From positions 1 to 64,000 of the forward strand of contig JAAHFX010000003.1 of the NCBI GenBank assembly GCA_010672785.1: a stretch of DNA of 64,000 bases, written 5' to 3'. The notes beneath the pieces were generated by a model. That model worked only from the letters and a program-made list of their open reading frames with translations, did no database searches and was not told the DNA's origin. Source of the stretch: Sphaerospermopsis sp. SIO1G1 (lineage in GTDB: Bacteria; Cyanobacteriota; Cyanobacteriia; Cyanobacteriales; Nostocaceae). This document shows positions 16,802-26,196 of the stretch, piece by piece (the first letter of the stretch is position 1; each line of letters opens with the position of its first letter). The position numbers and the translations under genes are program-made.

Positions 16802-17280
16802 GCAATTATATTTATAATATTCTTAAAGACCTTTATTATACCTCAAGAAAAATACCTTATAAATTTGTAAATTACCCAAAATAGATTATATTAAAAACGC
16901 AATGGATGATTAATTTGCCTATCAACAATTTATCAGATATCATTATTTACCCAAAGTTATAGAAATTAAAAAACCTTTAATTGATGATTAAAAATCTATC
17001 TTATTTGTAATTAATATCCCCTAATTCTATGATTAATTCTCTGTTTCATTAGCAGGTTTAAATAAGAATTTGTAGATATAATATATCTATTTTTTACTCA
17101 ATCAACAGTGTTATTACTGATTAACCACTAGGATAATTTAAAAGCTATTATGAATGACATCAATTGTGGTAATATTATCAGCTACAAGTTTGTGGATTCC
17201 CAAAAAGTTAATAATGTGTAATCTACAAACATATAAGAGCAAACTCAACAAAATCAAAATATCAAAAGGGTAGAAAAATT
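16802..17280. other. AT-rich gene-free interval
   Basis: No open frame, repeat family or convincing hairpin seen. It presumably contains the promoter of the ADP-ribosylglycohydrolase gene; an AAAAGGG ribosome-binding site precedes that ATG. Confidence 0.5.
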
Positions 17281-18087
17281 ATGTTAGGCGCGATCGCAGG
17301 TGATATGATTGGCTCAATTTATGAGTTTGATAACATTAAAACTAAGGATTTTCCCTTATTTAATGATAGATGTCATTTTACAGATGATACACTACTCACC
17401 CTGGCAGTAGCAGAAGTTATTCTCAATGCTGATGAATTCCCAGATAAAACAAAATATATTGATAAATTTCAGTATGTTCAACAATTCAAATCCTATTATA
17501 GTGAATACTCTCACATTGGCTATGATTCAGACTTTCAAGAATGGGCAATTTCTAGTAGCATAGAACCATATCACAGTAATGGTAACGGTACAGCTATGAG
17601 AGTTAGTCCTATAGCTTCAGCTTTTGATCATTTAAAAATTGTCTTAGAAGAAGCAAAACACTGTGCTGAAGTAACTCACAGTCATCCAGAAGCTACAAAA
17701 GGCGCACAAGCTACAGCCGCTGCTATTTTTTTAGCCCGTACCGGTTATGATAAAAATACAATCAAATCTTATATAGAGAAGACTTTTAACTATAACTTAA
17801 ATCAAAGCTTAGATCAAATTAGACCAAACTACAAATTAGATTTTTCCTGTTCAGGTTCTATTCCCCAAGCTATTATTGCATTTTTAGAATCAACAGACTT
17901 TGAAGATGCAATTCGTAACGCTGTTTCTATAGGTGGAGATAGTGACACCATAGCTTGTATTGCAGGTGCGATCGCTGAACCTTTTTATGATGGTATACCT
18001 GAACATATAGCCGAATGGGTTTTGACGAAATTAGACGATCATCTGTGGACTGTGACTGAAAAGTTTATGGCTCATTATTATGCATAA
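17281..18087 (+). CDS. ADP-ribosylglycohydrolase family protein
   Basis: A 268-residue DraG/ARH-type hydrolase, predicted to remove ADP-ribose from modified targets with two Mg ions. Signature motifs are MLGAIAGDMIGSIYE at the N-terminus, HFTDDTLLTLAVAEVIL near residue 32-48, GNGTAMRVSPIA near residue 101-112, and SIGGDSDTIACIAGAIAEPF near residue 219-238. These supply the metal-binding Asp and Thr residues. The target is unknown; no nitrogenase-regulating partner (draT) is visible here. Length is typical. Confidence 0.93.
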   Translation: MLGAIAGDMIGSIYEFDNIKTKDFPLFNDRCHFTDDTLLTLAVAEVILNADEFPDKTKYIDKFQYVQQFKSYYSEYSHIGYDSDFQEWAISSSIEPYHSNGNGTAMRVSPIASAFDHLKIVLEEAKHCAEVTHSHPEATKGAQATAAAIFLARTGYDKNTIKSYIEKTFNYNLNQSLDQIRPNYKLDFSCSGSIPQAIIAFLESTDFEDAIRNAVSIGGDSDTIACIAGAIAEPFYDGIPEHIAEWVLTKLDDHLWTVTEKFMAHYYA

Positions 18088-18177
18088 ACTTGATGATTGA
18101 TGATTATTCCGGAAAGGTTTAACATCTAAAAATTATCTTTAAATAACCATGATTTAACTACCATTAAATTTGTTATT

Positions 18178-18894
18178 ATGACTACATACGAAAGTTTTGA
18201 AACCGCCAAAAACAAATCTATATCCCCAGAAGCACCTCTAGATTTTGAACTACCAAGAGAGGTGATTTTTCCCGAAAAAAAAGCAACCGATGAACCACCA
18301 AAACTGGAAAATATTTCAAATTTACAACAAATAATTTTACTAATTCAATGTCTAGAATTATGGTGGAGTAATCGCAATGACTTTTATGCTGCCAGTAATT
18401 TAACAATTCACTATAGTGAGCGTCAACTCAAACCAGAAGAACTACCATCTCCTGATTTTTTTGTCGCTCTTAATGTTGAACGTAAACCCAGACAAAGTTG
18501 GGTAATTTGGCAAGAAGACGGGATTTATCCACATATCATTATAGAATTACTGACAGAACAAAGAGCCTCTAGCAACCAAGAGTTGAGAAAACAAATTTAT
18601 CAAAATACCTTCCGCACTCCTGAATATTTTCTGTTTGATCCCAGTAACTTTGAGTTAGCTGGGTTTATTTTAATGGGGGGAACTTATCAACCGATACAAG
18701 TTAATGAGCAAGGTTGGTTATGGAGTCAACAACTAAATTTATATTTGGGAGTTCATCGTCAGCAATTACGTTATTTTACTCCAGAAGGTTTAATTATTCT
18801 TACCCCTGAAGAATTCGCTCAACAAGAAAAACAAAAAGCCGAACGTTTAGCTGCTAAACTGAGAGAATTGGGAGTTGATCCAGATACAATTTAG
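18178..18894 (+). CDS. Uma2 family (DUF820) nuclease-fold protein
   Basis: A 238-residue member of the DUF820/Uma2 family, abundant in cyanobacteria and carrying a PD-(D/E)XK fold. Motifs: PSPDFFVALNVERKPRQSW, IIIELLTEQRASSNQEL (Glu then Lys region), YFLFDPSNFELAGFIL and a C-terminal helix EEFAQQEKQKAERLAAKL. Its cellular job is unknown; a nuclease role is inferred from fold only. It follows the ADP-ribosylglycohydrolase gene by 90 bases and may share its transcript. Confidence 0.88.
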   Translation: MTTYESFETAKNKSISPEAPLDFELPREVIFPEKKATDEPPKLENISNLQQIILLIQCLELWWSNRNDFYAASNLTIHYSERQLKPEELPSPDFFVALNVERKPRQSWVIWQEDGIYPHIIIELLTEQRASSNQELRKQIYQNTFRTPEYFLFDPSNFELAGFILMGGTYQPIQVNEQGWLWSQQLNLYLGVHRQQLRYFTPEGLIILTPEEFAQQEKQKAERLAAKLRELGVDPDTI

Positions 18895-18944
18895 GTGTTT
18901 TGAAATTTAGATATGAGAATGAAAAATTATCGGCATTGCTAATT

Positions 18945-19036
18945 AGGACTTACGCAGAAGTTACGGAAGAATGAACCACGAAGGAAGCGAAGGAAACGAA
19001 GTTAAGAGGTTTTAAGAGATATTTTGCGTAAGTCCT
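18945..19036. repeat. MITE-like element with AGGACTTACGC ends, family R5
   Basis: 92 bp with exact 11-bp inverted ends, AGGACTTACGC and GCGTAAGTCCT. The interior contains GAATGAACCACGAAGGAAGC, shared with other intergenic spots (36441, 62843, reverse near 49330). Relatives with the same ends but another interior lie at 56679 and 62674. Confidence 0.8.
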
Positions 19037-19096
19037 ACTAATTTTGGGTGTGATTTTGAATTTTGGATTTTAGATTATTGGAACTCTCTGTTAATA

Positions 19097-19167
19097 TAGG
19101 ACTCCTATTTGATTTTTGAGCAGAACTCAGTATATACATAAATTCTTCTTCCCTATTCCCTGTTCCC
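19097..19167 (+). repeat. Dispersed 70-bp repeat, family R6
   Basis: Starts TAGGACTCCTATTTGATTTT and continues through CAGAACTCAGTATATAC into a TTCCCTATTCCCTG pyrimidine tail. A close copy is at 36516-36586. In both places it lies just after a GAACCACGAAGG repeat. Confidence 0.65.
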
Positions 19168-19351
19168 TCTAACAAATATAAAATTTATTTTGCACCACTA
19201 CTTAATTTCATACCCTAACTCAGCAACGCCAATCATCAATATCTGTATTTCTTCACCAGCGCAAAATAAGTTAACGTGAGTAATGTAGAGATAATTCTCA
19301 ACCAACTTAACTATTGTACATCTAAGGCATTAACAGGCAACACCCCTAAAT

Positions 19352-20188
19352 TTGATGATGAACATTTTCAGTAACCTACTCGCTCAACCTGTTCAACCTA
19401 AACCAGCAACACCGAGAAAACGTCGAGGGATTGAAATTAAATCTGCTCGTGAAATTGAAATTATGCGACAATCAGGAAAGATTGTAGCTACAGTTCTCAA
19501 AGAAATTTCTCAGATAGTTGAACCAGGAATGACCACTGCTGACTTAGATGCTCATGCAGAGAAACGTATCCGGGAAATGGGTGCTACTCCTAGTTTTAAA
19601 GGATATCACGGTTTTAAAGGTTCAATTTGTGCCAGTATTAATAATGAAGTTGTTCACGGTATTCCTAGTCGCAAAAAAACTATCCGTGCTGGAGATGTTT
19701 TAAAAGTTGACACCGGCGCTTATTACAATGGATTTCATGGAGATTCTTGTATCACAATTGCTGTGGGAGATGTCACCCCCGCCGCAGCTAGATTAATCCG
19801 TGTAGCAGAAGAAGCTTTATTTAAAGGCATTGAACAAGTAAAAGCAGGCGCTCACCTAGCAGACATAGCCGGCGCAATTGAAGATCATGTGAAAGCTAAC
19901 AAATTGAGTGTGGTTGAACAATTTACAGGTCATGGTGTAGGTAGAAACTTACACGAAGAACCACCAGTATTCAACTACAGAACTAGAGACATTCCCAACG
20001 TCAAGCTACGTTCTGGAATGACCTTAGCTATTGAACCAATTTTAAATGCAGGTTCTAAGAATACCCGTATTTTATCAGATAGATGGACTGCGGTGACAGT
20101 GGATAATTCTTTATCTGCTCAGTTTGAGCATACAGTTTTAGTCACAGATCAAGGTTATGAAATTTTAACCGATCGGTCTTTAGTTTAA
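19352..20188 (+). CDS. map: Type I methionine aminopeptidase
   Basis: Removes the initiator methionine from new proteins; cytoplasmic, two divalent metals. 278 residues. Metal ligands appear in [19 protein letters not shown] (two Asp), [12 protein letters not shown] (His), [10 protein letters not shown] (Glu) and [11 protein letters not shown] (Glu); [12 protein letters not shown] holds the substrate-site His. An N-terminal extension of about 25 residues ([15 protein letters not shown]) precedes the catalytic domain. ATG ATG AAC gives two possible starts one codon apart. The amidase gene follows, its ATG 63 bases past the map stop, probably cotranscribed. Confidence 0.94.
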   Translation: MMMNIFSNLLAQPVQPKPATPRKRRGIEIKSAREIEIMRQSGKIVATVLKEISQIVEPGMTTADLDAHAEKRIREMGATPSFKGYHGFKGSICASINNEVVHGIPSRKKTIRAGDVLKVDTGAYYNGFHGDSCITIAVGDVTPAAARLIRVAEEALFKGIEQVKAGAHLADIAGAIEDHVKANKLSVVEQFTGHGVGRNLHEEPPVFNYRTRDIPNVKLRSGMTLAIEPILNAGSKNTRILSDRWTAVTVDNSLSAQFEHTVLVTDQGYEILTDRSLV

Positions 20189-20250
20189 CGGAATTGAGGA
20201 AGTTTTTATACTTCCCCCTCTTCCCTGTTCCCTACTCTTATTCCCAGAAC

Positions 20251-21642
20251 ATGACTGATTTAGCATTTACATCAGCTTTAGAATTAGCAAAATTAATTAA
20301 AAACCGCGAAATTTCGCCCTCAGAATTAGTACAAGTTTATTTAGATCGGATTGATAGTTTAAATCCCCAGCTAGGTAGTTATTTTACAGTCACAGCAGAC
20401 TTAGCGATCGCCGATGCGAAAGCTAAAACCGAACAACTCGCTACCTCCAGTGAACTACCACCATTTTTTGGTGTTCCTATCTCCATTAAAGACTTAACAC
20501 CAGTAGCAGGTATACCTTGCACCTACGGCAACCCAGCCTTAATGAACAACATTCCTAACCATGATGCAGGAGTAGTTACCAAAATCAAACAAGCTGGGTT
20601 TACAATTTTGGGTAAAACAGCCACCTGTGAACTAGGTTCTTATCCATACACAGAGCCTACAGGTTTTCCCCCAGCCAGAAACCCTTGGAACTTAGAATAT
20701 ACAGCCGGTGGTTCTAGTGGTGGTGCAGCATCCTCCGTTGCAGGTGGGTTATGTGCGATCGCCCACGGTTCAGATGGCGGTGGTTCAATTCGTGGCCCTG
20801 CGGCCTGTTGTGGAGTCGTTGGGATCAAATCTGCCAGAGGGAGAATTACTAGCGCCCCAGTAGGTGATAAATTAGGAGGAATAGGTGTTCATGGACCTTT
20901 AGCCAGAACCGTCAGCGATGCAGCAGCAATGTTAGATGTTGTCTCCGGTTACTTTACAGGAGATCCTTACTGGTTAGCACCTCCAGAAACATCCTTTTTA
21001 GCAGCCACCCAAACTCAACTATCTCCCTTAAAAATTGCCTTTAGCACCAACATACAACCCTTTGGTAAAGCAGATGATAACTGTACAAATGGTGTAGAAA
21101 AAACAGTAAAATTCTTATCAGAATTAGGACATGAAATCGAAGAAAAATCTCCTGACTTTAGTGGTTTAGTAGAACCATTTAAAATAGTTTGGCAATCAGG
21201 AGTAGCAGCAGCAGGACTACCCCCAGAAGCACTACAACCATTAAATCGTTGGTTATTATCTAGAACAGGTTCAGCCGCTGAATATCTGCAAGCATTAGGA
21301 CAAATGCAAATATTTTCACGACAAATCATCGCCTGGTTTGATCACTTTGATGTCCTAGTTTTACCTGTTTATTTACATTCACCCATCCGTGTTGGTGAGT
21401 GGGCAAACTTAAGTCCAGAAGACATATTTGATAACATTATTAAATGGATTGCACCTTGCCCCATAGCTAATGCTACCGGTTTACCTGCGATCGCCATACC
21501 CACAGGTTTTGATGACAAAGGTTTACCCATCAGTGTACAGTTAATAGGCAAACCCGCAGCCGAGTCTACTTTAATTAGTTTAGCCGCACAATTAGAAGCA
21601 TTAAATCCTTGGATTCAACATCGTCCTTTGATTGGTAATTAG
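20251..21642 (+). CDS. Amidase (GatA-like signature family)
   Basis: About 463 residues from ATG 20251 (MTDLAFTSALELAKL). An upstream in-frame ATG at 20194 would add 19 residues read from a CCCTGTTCCCTAC-type repeat tail and is rejected. The Ser-Ser-Lys triad is visible: Lys in PISIKDLTPVAG, Ser in AGGSSGGAASSVAGG, and Ser in DGGGSIRGPAACCGVVGIK. This family hydrolyses amides; GatA of the Glu-tRNA amidotransferase is a relative, but no gatB or gatC is adjacent and the C-terminus looks like a general amidase. Substrate unknown. Confidence 0.9.
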   Translation: MTDLAFTSALELAKLIKNREISPSELVQVYLDRIDSLNPQLGSYFTVTADLAIADAKAKTEQLATSSELPPFFGVPISIKDLTPVAGIPCTYGNPALMNNIPNHDAGVVTKIKQAGFTILGKTATCELGSYPYTEPTGFPPARNPWNLEYTAGGSSGGAASSVAGGLCAIAHGSDGGGSIRGPAACCGVVGIKSARGRITSAPVGDKLGGIGVHGPLARTVSDAAAMLDVVSGYFTGDPYWLAPPETSFLAATQTQLSPLKIAFSTNIQPFGKADDNCTNGVEKTVKFLSELGHEIEEKSPDFSGLVEPFKIVWQSGVAAAGLPPEALQPLNRWLLSRTGSAAEYLQALGQMQIFSRQIIAWFDHFDVLVLPVYLHSPIRVGEWANLSPEDIFDNIIKWIAPCPIANATGLPAIAIPTGFDDKGLPISVQLIGKPAAESTLISLAAQLEALNPWIQHRPLIGN

Positions 21643-21676
21643 TGATTGGTGATTGGTGATTGGTGATTGGTGATTG
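21641..21676. repeat. GGTGATT tandem heptamers
   Basis: Five units of TGATTGG directly after the amidase stop. Same heptamer family as at 3322, 59574 and 61500. Confidence 0.8.
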
Positions 21677-21684
21677 GGTAAGAT

Positions 21685-21789
21685 ACAGCAGATTTCGTTG
21701 CTATGAGGTACAAATCATAATCATGAAACTCTTGTGGGGTGGGCATCTTGCCCGCCAATAAAGTACCTCATTACACCAGAAAGTGCTGT
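21685..21789. repeat. MITE-like dispersed repeat, family R1 (intact copy)
   Basis: 105 bp, from ACAGCAGATTTCGTTGC to AGAAAGTGCTGT. Contains GAGGTAC/GTACCTC inverted pairs around GGGCATCTTGCCCGCC. This is the cleanest copy and shows what the split copy at 44284-44493 looked like before insertion. Confidence 0.8.
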
Positions 21790-21845
21790 AAAAATTAACT
21801 TTCCCTATTCCCTATTCCCTATTCCCTATTCCCCACGGATAACTA

Positions 21846-22319
21846 TTAACTACCTTGTCTTTTATCAACCACCAAAACTAAACAAAGTGCAGCCACAGCT
21901 TTTTCCCATTCCCGTTGCACTTTTACATCTTCCACATTATCAAACAAACTCACCAAACGGGGAACAGCCTTTTCTAAAGCCATTTTGGGAACTGGACGAT
22001 GTAATTCTACCAAATGATTAATAGTTTCTTGATTATTTAAAAAATTAACCACCCAAGTAGTTGCATGAACCGGACTATCAGGAACTTTTTGTACTCCTAA
22101 TTCATTTTTTAACCAATCATAAAAAGGTGGTAAATGTTCCGCTAAAACTGAACCAGCAGTATGTAAAGTTTCCTGTAATAAACTAAGATCTAAACTAGCT
22201 AACTCTTGATTTAAAGCAGGTGAATTTAGCACCTCATTTAACGGTGTTGCTAAAATAGATTCTATTTCCGCTTCAGAAAAATTCAGATGTTCTGTAAAAG
22301 TAGAAATTAAAGATGACAT
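21846..22319 (-). CDS. Conserved hypothetical protein, 157 residues
   Basis: I do not recognise a named family. It is a soluble, helix-rich protein with no signal peptide or membrane segment; a recognisable run is HLPPFYDWLKNELGVQKVPD in the middle. The C-terminal WEKAVAALCLVLVVDKRQGS is hydrophobic but too short and charged for a clear anchor. It stands alone between two repeat-rich gaps. Codon use looks like that of its neighbours, so it is probably real. Confidence 0.6.
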   Translation of the reverse strand: MSSLISTFTEHLNFSEAEIESILATPLNEVLNSPALNQELASLDLSLLQETLHTAGSVLAEHLPPFYDWLKNELGVQKVPDSPVHATTWVVNFLNNQETINHLVELHRPVPKMALEKAVPRLVSLFDNVEDVKVQREWEKAVAALCLVLVVDKRQGS

Positions 22320-22628
22320 TTGCTTGATTTCTATATCATTAAGTAGTTATATCAAATCCGTTAGTATCGGAATGATCTGTTTTCCTCACGTAGGGGCAAA
22401 CCCCCCGTGGTTGCCCCATTCATGATACACAGCATTTTCCAGTGTAATGAGGTACTTCTGTAATCTTCTACAGTTGTATTCTTTACAATGATAAAAGCTA
22501 GAGAATTTAAAATTTATTTGCTAAGTTTTATATATCTTAATCATTGGATTGGGCGCAAAACCCAAAAAATATCGTCAGCATATAATATATTCACTCCATA
22601 AAAATACTACACTATACATGACAGAATT
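22320..22628. other. Gene-free interval with repeat fragments
   Basis: Contains ATATCAAATCCGTTAGTATC at 22349, matching the start of the element inserted at 44335. A GGGGCAA/TTGCCCC hairpin follows near 22391-22416, then an R1-end fragment near 22432-22475. No gene seen. Confidence 0.55.
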
Positions 22629-24080
22629 ATGATCAAGCTCAAAAGTATAACTACAAAACTACCTTTAATATTAACTTTTTGCTTATTAAGCACTACCAAT
22701 ATTTTACCTACTACTGCTGTAGAAATCTGCGAAATTAATCCAAAAAAAGCAAATTATCAAATAGCAAACCACGATCATAAAAATCGTCGAGATAGAAACA
22801 GAAGATATGATCACCAGTATGAAATAGATGGAGAAGATGGCCGTACTGGTAGAAACGGACGTGATGGACAAAACCAAACCATAACTGCTAATGGTTCACC
22901 CATAAACCTTGAGCTTTCAGGTACAAATGGAGAAGATGGAGAAGATGGGGAAAACGCTTTTCGTCCCAGATGTAGAAGCAAAAAACGAGACAACTCTCGC
23001 TCCACAATTCGCGCTACTAAAGGAGGTGATGGAGGAAAGGGAGGTAAAGGAGGAAAGGGAGGAAACGGGGGTTCTCTAACAATTTATTACAGTAGCATCG
23101 CAGACTTACAAAAAATATTTGTCCGCGCTAACGGTGGAGAAGGTGGCCGTGGTGGCCGTGGTGGAAAAGGAACAAGAGGTTGTAACTGTCGTCGTTCCCG
23201 TTGGGAAGAAAAAATCTGTCAAGGAACACCAGGTAAACCTAATTATAAATGTAAGAAAAAAGTTTATCGTTGTTATGATGGCAGAGATGGCCGAGATGGT
23301 GGTGATGGTAGTGATGGAAAACGTGGTAGTTTGGGGACTTTAAGTATTATCAATAGTCAAGAACCATTGAGAAATGATAGACCAAAAACTACAACTACAA
23401 TTTCCCAATTATCAACCCAAAAAATCAACCTTTCTAAAAATAAATGGTATATCCGTCAAGGAGCAACTGCTTTACTTGCACCAGGTTCTATTATTACTGA
23501 TCAATATCGAGAATTTGATCGGCGGTTAGAAGGAAGTCTGCAATTAAATTGGCAGGAAAAAAAGCCGCTTAGTAATTTTGCCAATCAAAAAGTCACTCTT
23601 ACTTTAAGTGATAACGAACAAATTGATATAAATTTCCCAGAAAATCTGTGGGTTGATGGGAATGCACAACTACAAAATCAGTTGACAACATATACAGTGA
23701 ATTATGCTATTCCTAAACAGGACGTTACTAAATTAAAGGTAGCAGAATTTACGGGTACAGGAAAAAATTTGAATTTAAAAATAGTTGATTTAGCAAGAAG
23801 ATCAGATTTAATTAATACTAAGTTCAAAGTTAAATATCGAGGTAGAGATAGCTTTGATGGATTTGGTTATCAAACTTTTTATGAAGGAACAATGCCAGAT
23901 TCTCTAGTCACCCGTAATTACAATCGCTTTACTTTAGATTTAGGAAAGTTGCAAATGTCAAGTAAAGCTATACGTTCAGGAACAGAAGTAGAAATTGAAG
24001 TCATCGCTATCCGTTCATTAGGTGAACGTTCTACCCAACAAACTTTAAGATTGAAAAGTACAATTCCCAGGAATAGATAA
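22629..24080 (+). CDS. Secreted collagen-like protein
   Basis: 483 residues. The N-terminus (KLPLILTFCLLSTTNILPTT) is a good Sec signal peptide. Two or three collagen-like Gly-X-Y tracts follow, at about 72-85 (DGEDGRTGRNGRDG), 98-108 (GTNGEDGEDGE) and 132-148 (GGDGGKGGKGGKGGNGG), with more at 166-180 (GGEGGRGGRGGKGTRG) and 216-232 (YDGRDGRDGGDGSDGK). Cysteine-rich spacers separate them (GCNCRRSRWEEKICQG and YKCKKKVYRCYDG). The last 240 residues look beta-rich and globular. Low proline suggests stability from charge pairs (Lys/Arg with Asp/Glu) and not hydroxyproline. Probably an extracellular or outer-surface structural protein; not a known named family. Confidence 0.75.
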   Translation: MIKLKSITTKLPLILTFCLLSTTNILPTTAVEICEINPKKANYQIANHDHKNRRDRNRRYDHQYEIDGEDGRTGRNGRDGQNQTITANGSPINLELSGTNGEDGEDGENAFRPRCRSKKRDNSRSTIRATKGGDGGKGGKGGKGGNGGSLTIYYSSIADLQKIFVRANGGEGGRGGRGGKGTRGCNCRRSRWEEKICQGTPGKPNYKCKKKVYRCYDGRDGRDGGDGSDGKRGSLGTLSIINSQEPLRNDRPKTTTTISQLSTQKINLSKNKWYIRQGATALLAPGSIITDQYREFDRRLEGSLQLNWQEKKPLSNFANQKVTLTLSDNEQIDINFPENLWVDGNAQLQNQLTTYTVNYAIPKQDVTKLKVAEFTGTGKNLNLKIVDLARRSDLINTKFKVKYRGRDSFDGFGYQTFYEGTMPDSLVTRNYNRFTLDLGKLQMSSKAIRSGTEVEIEVIAIRSLGERSTQQTLRLKSTIPRNR

Positions 24081-24098
24081 AACAATTAATAATTACTC

Positions 24099-24186
24099 CA
24101 GAACTTACACAAAACCTAGTTTAAATACTGTCATTGCGACGAAAGGAAGCAATCTCCAACCCTAACTTTTCGTTAAAGTGTTAATT
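24099..24186. repeat. Diverged R5-like repeat
   Basis: Begins AGAACTTACACAAAACC and contains ACTGTCATTGCGACGAAAGG, the same interior as the R5 copies at 56679 and 62674. The right end is eroded. Confidence 0.6.
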
Positions 24187-24193
24187 AACTTTA

Positions 24194-24766
24194 TTAATTT
24201 TTAGTACTGTCACCTTGAGTAACTTGAACCAGAATATAACCAACTAAGTCTATTAATTGATCTAGAAACACACCGATAATTGCAATGTATAACATAGCAT
24301 CAATTATATATTTCACATTATTAGCTTTGTAACCATTCCAAACTAAAAAACCTAACCCTTTTGTACCAACTAACATTTCTGTCGCAATCACAGTAAACCA
24401 AGCTATCCACATACCTAATCTTAAAGCTTTAAAAATATAATGAATAGCTACAATAAGATTATGATCTTGTTGTTTGAATCTGCGTATACCCATAGCAGTT
24501 TCGACAATTATTTCCCACAAAACCCCAATGAAAATCACAGAAATAGCCGCAGTTTCATTTTCTTGAAATAAAATTAGAGCAATGGGTAAAAAAGCAATTG
24601 AAGGAATGCTATTAGGGATTTGAAACAAGCGACTAAATAGTTGATAAACTACACCATTTATGCCAATGATAAAGCCAATAAATATCCCTAAAGTAGCAGC
24701 TGGTATGTAACCAACAAATAACCTTTGTAGAGTTGCTACAATGTCTAATAGTATACTGTTTTCCAT
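24194..24766 (-). CDS. ABC transporter permease, nitrate/taurine-type, short
   Basis: 190 residues with about five membrane segments. It resembles NrtB/SsuC/TauC permeases: LQRLFVGYIPAATLGIFIGF, then IPSIAFLPIALILF, and the coupling-loop-like IFKALRLGMWIAWFTVIATEMLVGTKGLGFLV. The usual family is about 250-280 residues, so the first membrane helix and part of the N-terminus are missing. No ATP-binding or substrate-binding gene is adjacent. It may be a remnant, or work with a partner encoded elsewhere. Frame and hydrophobicity are intact throughout. Confidence 0.75.
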   Translation of the reverse strand: MENSILLDIVATLQRLFVGYIPAATLGIFIGFIIGINGVVYQLFSRLFQIPNSIPSIAFLPIALILFQENETAAISVIFIGVLWEIIVETAMGIRRFKQQDHNLIVAIHYIFKALRLGMWIAWFTVIATEMLVGTKGLGFLVWNGYKANNVKYIIDAMLYIAIIGVFLDQLIDLVGYILVQVTQGDSTKN

Positions 24767-25123
24767 TACTAAATTATACTCTTACTGGCTATTAGTAAGT
24801 AACTAGGTTTTGCTGAACAAGCTATGGAATAAACGTTCGCGTAGCGTGTCGAAGACATATCACCCCAGGTACAGAGAACACAGAGGAATGAGGGTTACAA
24901 TAGATATTTTGTGTAAGTCCTAGTAACTTCAGTAAATTGAATTTATCATTCCTTTACAGTTGGGTTTGTGAATTCAATAACATTTAAGTAATACAGACAT
25001 TTTTATTTTTTAAAAATATGTTTAATTAATTTTACTTTACTTCTGAAATAGAACCCCAATTTATAAAAAAGTCAGGGTTCTATCATTTCTTTTGATTTTG
25101 AATCCGTTATTTATTCTTAATAA
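24767..25123. other. Gene-free interval with repeat remnants and a hairpin
   Basis: Holds ACGTTCGCGTAGCGTGTCG at about 24832, a common cyanobacterial repeat motif, and an R5 right-end remnant (TTTTGTGTAAGTCCTAG) at 24909-24925. TAGAACCC/GGGTTCTA inverted copies at 25049-25082 could end the downstream minus-strand gene. No coding sequence. Confidence 0.55.
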
Positions 25124-25699
25124 CTATTTGCCCATATTTCGTTTCATCTGTTCTAGTTCTTCTTGGGTTTCTAAGCGGCGAAATTGTTCTTCTAGTTCAT
25201 CAAACTTCCCGTAATAACTACTAGATTTATTTTGCCCAGTATCAGTTTCTAAACGTTGCTTAGTTTGAGATTTTGCCTTTGCTTGTTGTGCTGCTGTTGC
25301 TTTTGCTTGCACTTCTTGACGGCGTTTTTGTATTTTAGTTAACAAATCTTGAGATTGACTAAGACGCTCTTTTAAACCTTGCATTTGTCCCCATTTTTGA
25401 TTACCTTCTCGCAAGAGAGCATCTTCTCTAGCTTGTGCAGGTTTAACTAAGTCATCTCTATTTGCTGCTTTAGCTTTTTGAATACGAATGTGCCAACGTT
25501 GTATTTCCTGTGCAGTTGTCAATATATCATCTTGCGATCGCTTTTCCTGTACTCGCAAATCTGCAATCAATTTTAGTGTATCCTCTTCCTGCTCCCTTAG
25601 CTGTTCAAGTAGCATTTCTAATTCTAAATGAGGATTTTTACGTAAGAATTCCTCTAAACGATCTTCTAAAAAACGGCTGAAATCATCAAATAAACCCAC
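25124..25699 (-). CDS. TIGR04376-like coiled-coil protein
   Basis: A 191-residue, highly charged cyanobacterial protein of unknown function. It starts MGLFDDFSRFLEDRLEEFLR. A long coiled coil of Glu/Lys/Gln heptads follows from about residue 25 to 150 (LEQLREQEEDTLKLIADLRV, then KERLSQSQDLLTKIQKRRQE). It ends with the conserved FDELEEQFRRLETQEELEQM. No signal peptide or membrane helix. The resemblance to TIGR04376 is from memory of the N- and C-terminal motifs. It could be a structural or scaffold protein. Confidence 0.75.
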   Translation of the reverse strand: MGLFDDFSRFLEDRLEEFLRKNPHLELEMLLEQLREQEEDTLKLIADLRVQEKRSQDDILTTAQEIQRWHIRIQKAKAANRDDLVKPAQAREDALLREGNQKWGQMQGLKERLSQSQDLLTKIQKRRQEVQAKATAAQQAKAKSQTKQRLETDTGQNKSSSYYGKFDELEEQFRRLETQEELEQMKRNMGK

Positions 25700-25941
25700 T
25701 GCAAGAACTCCAAATTTTGGGTATGTAATTATTTTATTGTAGTAATATTTAGGGATTTTATGGAATAATGAACCACAGAGTCACAGAGAACACAGAGGAA
25801 AAGGTTTTGCAAGATAGGAGATGGAATTTTTATTTAGTTTTCACATCTTTGGATCAAAATTATCAGCGATTGTAGTATCAAGAGATTCCTTTTAATCTTA
25901 AAAAATAATATAGAATTACATCTACTGGCAGAAATTGAGAT

Positions 25942-26133
25942 ATGCGATATCAAGTAAAACTGAACAAAATTGATCAGGTATATGCAATTTGGTGTCCTGC
26001 TTTACCTGGATGTTGGACTGTAGGAAACACAGAACAAGAAGCGTTAGAAAAAATTAAATATGTCATTCAAGACTACTTACAAAAAATTGATGACAATATT
26101 AAAAATTCCGAGTTTTACTATATAGATGTATAG
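25942..26133 (+). CDS. HicB-like antitoxin-family protein
   Basis: 63 residues with the HicB partial RNase-H fold: MRYQVKLNKIDQVYAIWCPA, then LPGCWTVGNTEQEALEKIKY. This type usually neutralises a HicA mRNA interferase, but no HicA gene is adjacent and there is no C-terminal DNA-binding domain. So it is an orphan, as are many cyanobacterial copies. The ATG follows a weak AAATTGAGAT leader. Confidence 0.75.
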   Translation: MRYQVKLNKIDQVYAIWCPALPGCWTVGNTEQEALEKIKYVIQDYLQKIDDNIKNSEFYYIDV

Positions 26134-26196
26134 TGAAAATGACTGTGATATTTTTATTTTTTATGTTAAATATTAAAGGCTAATCAATATTAAATC

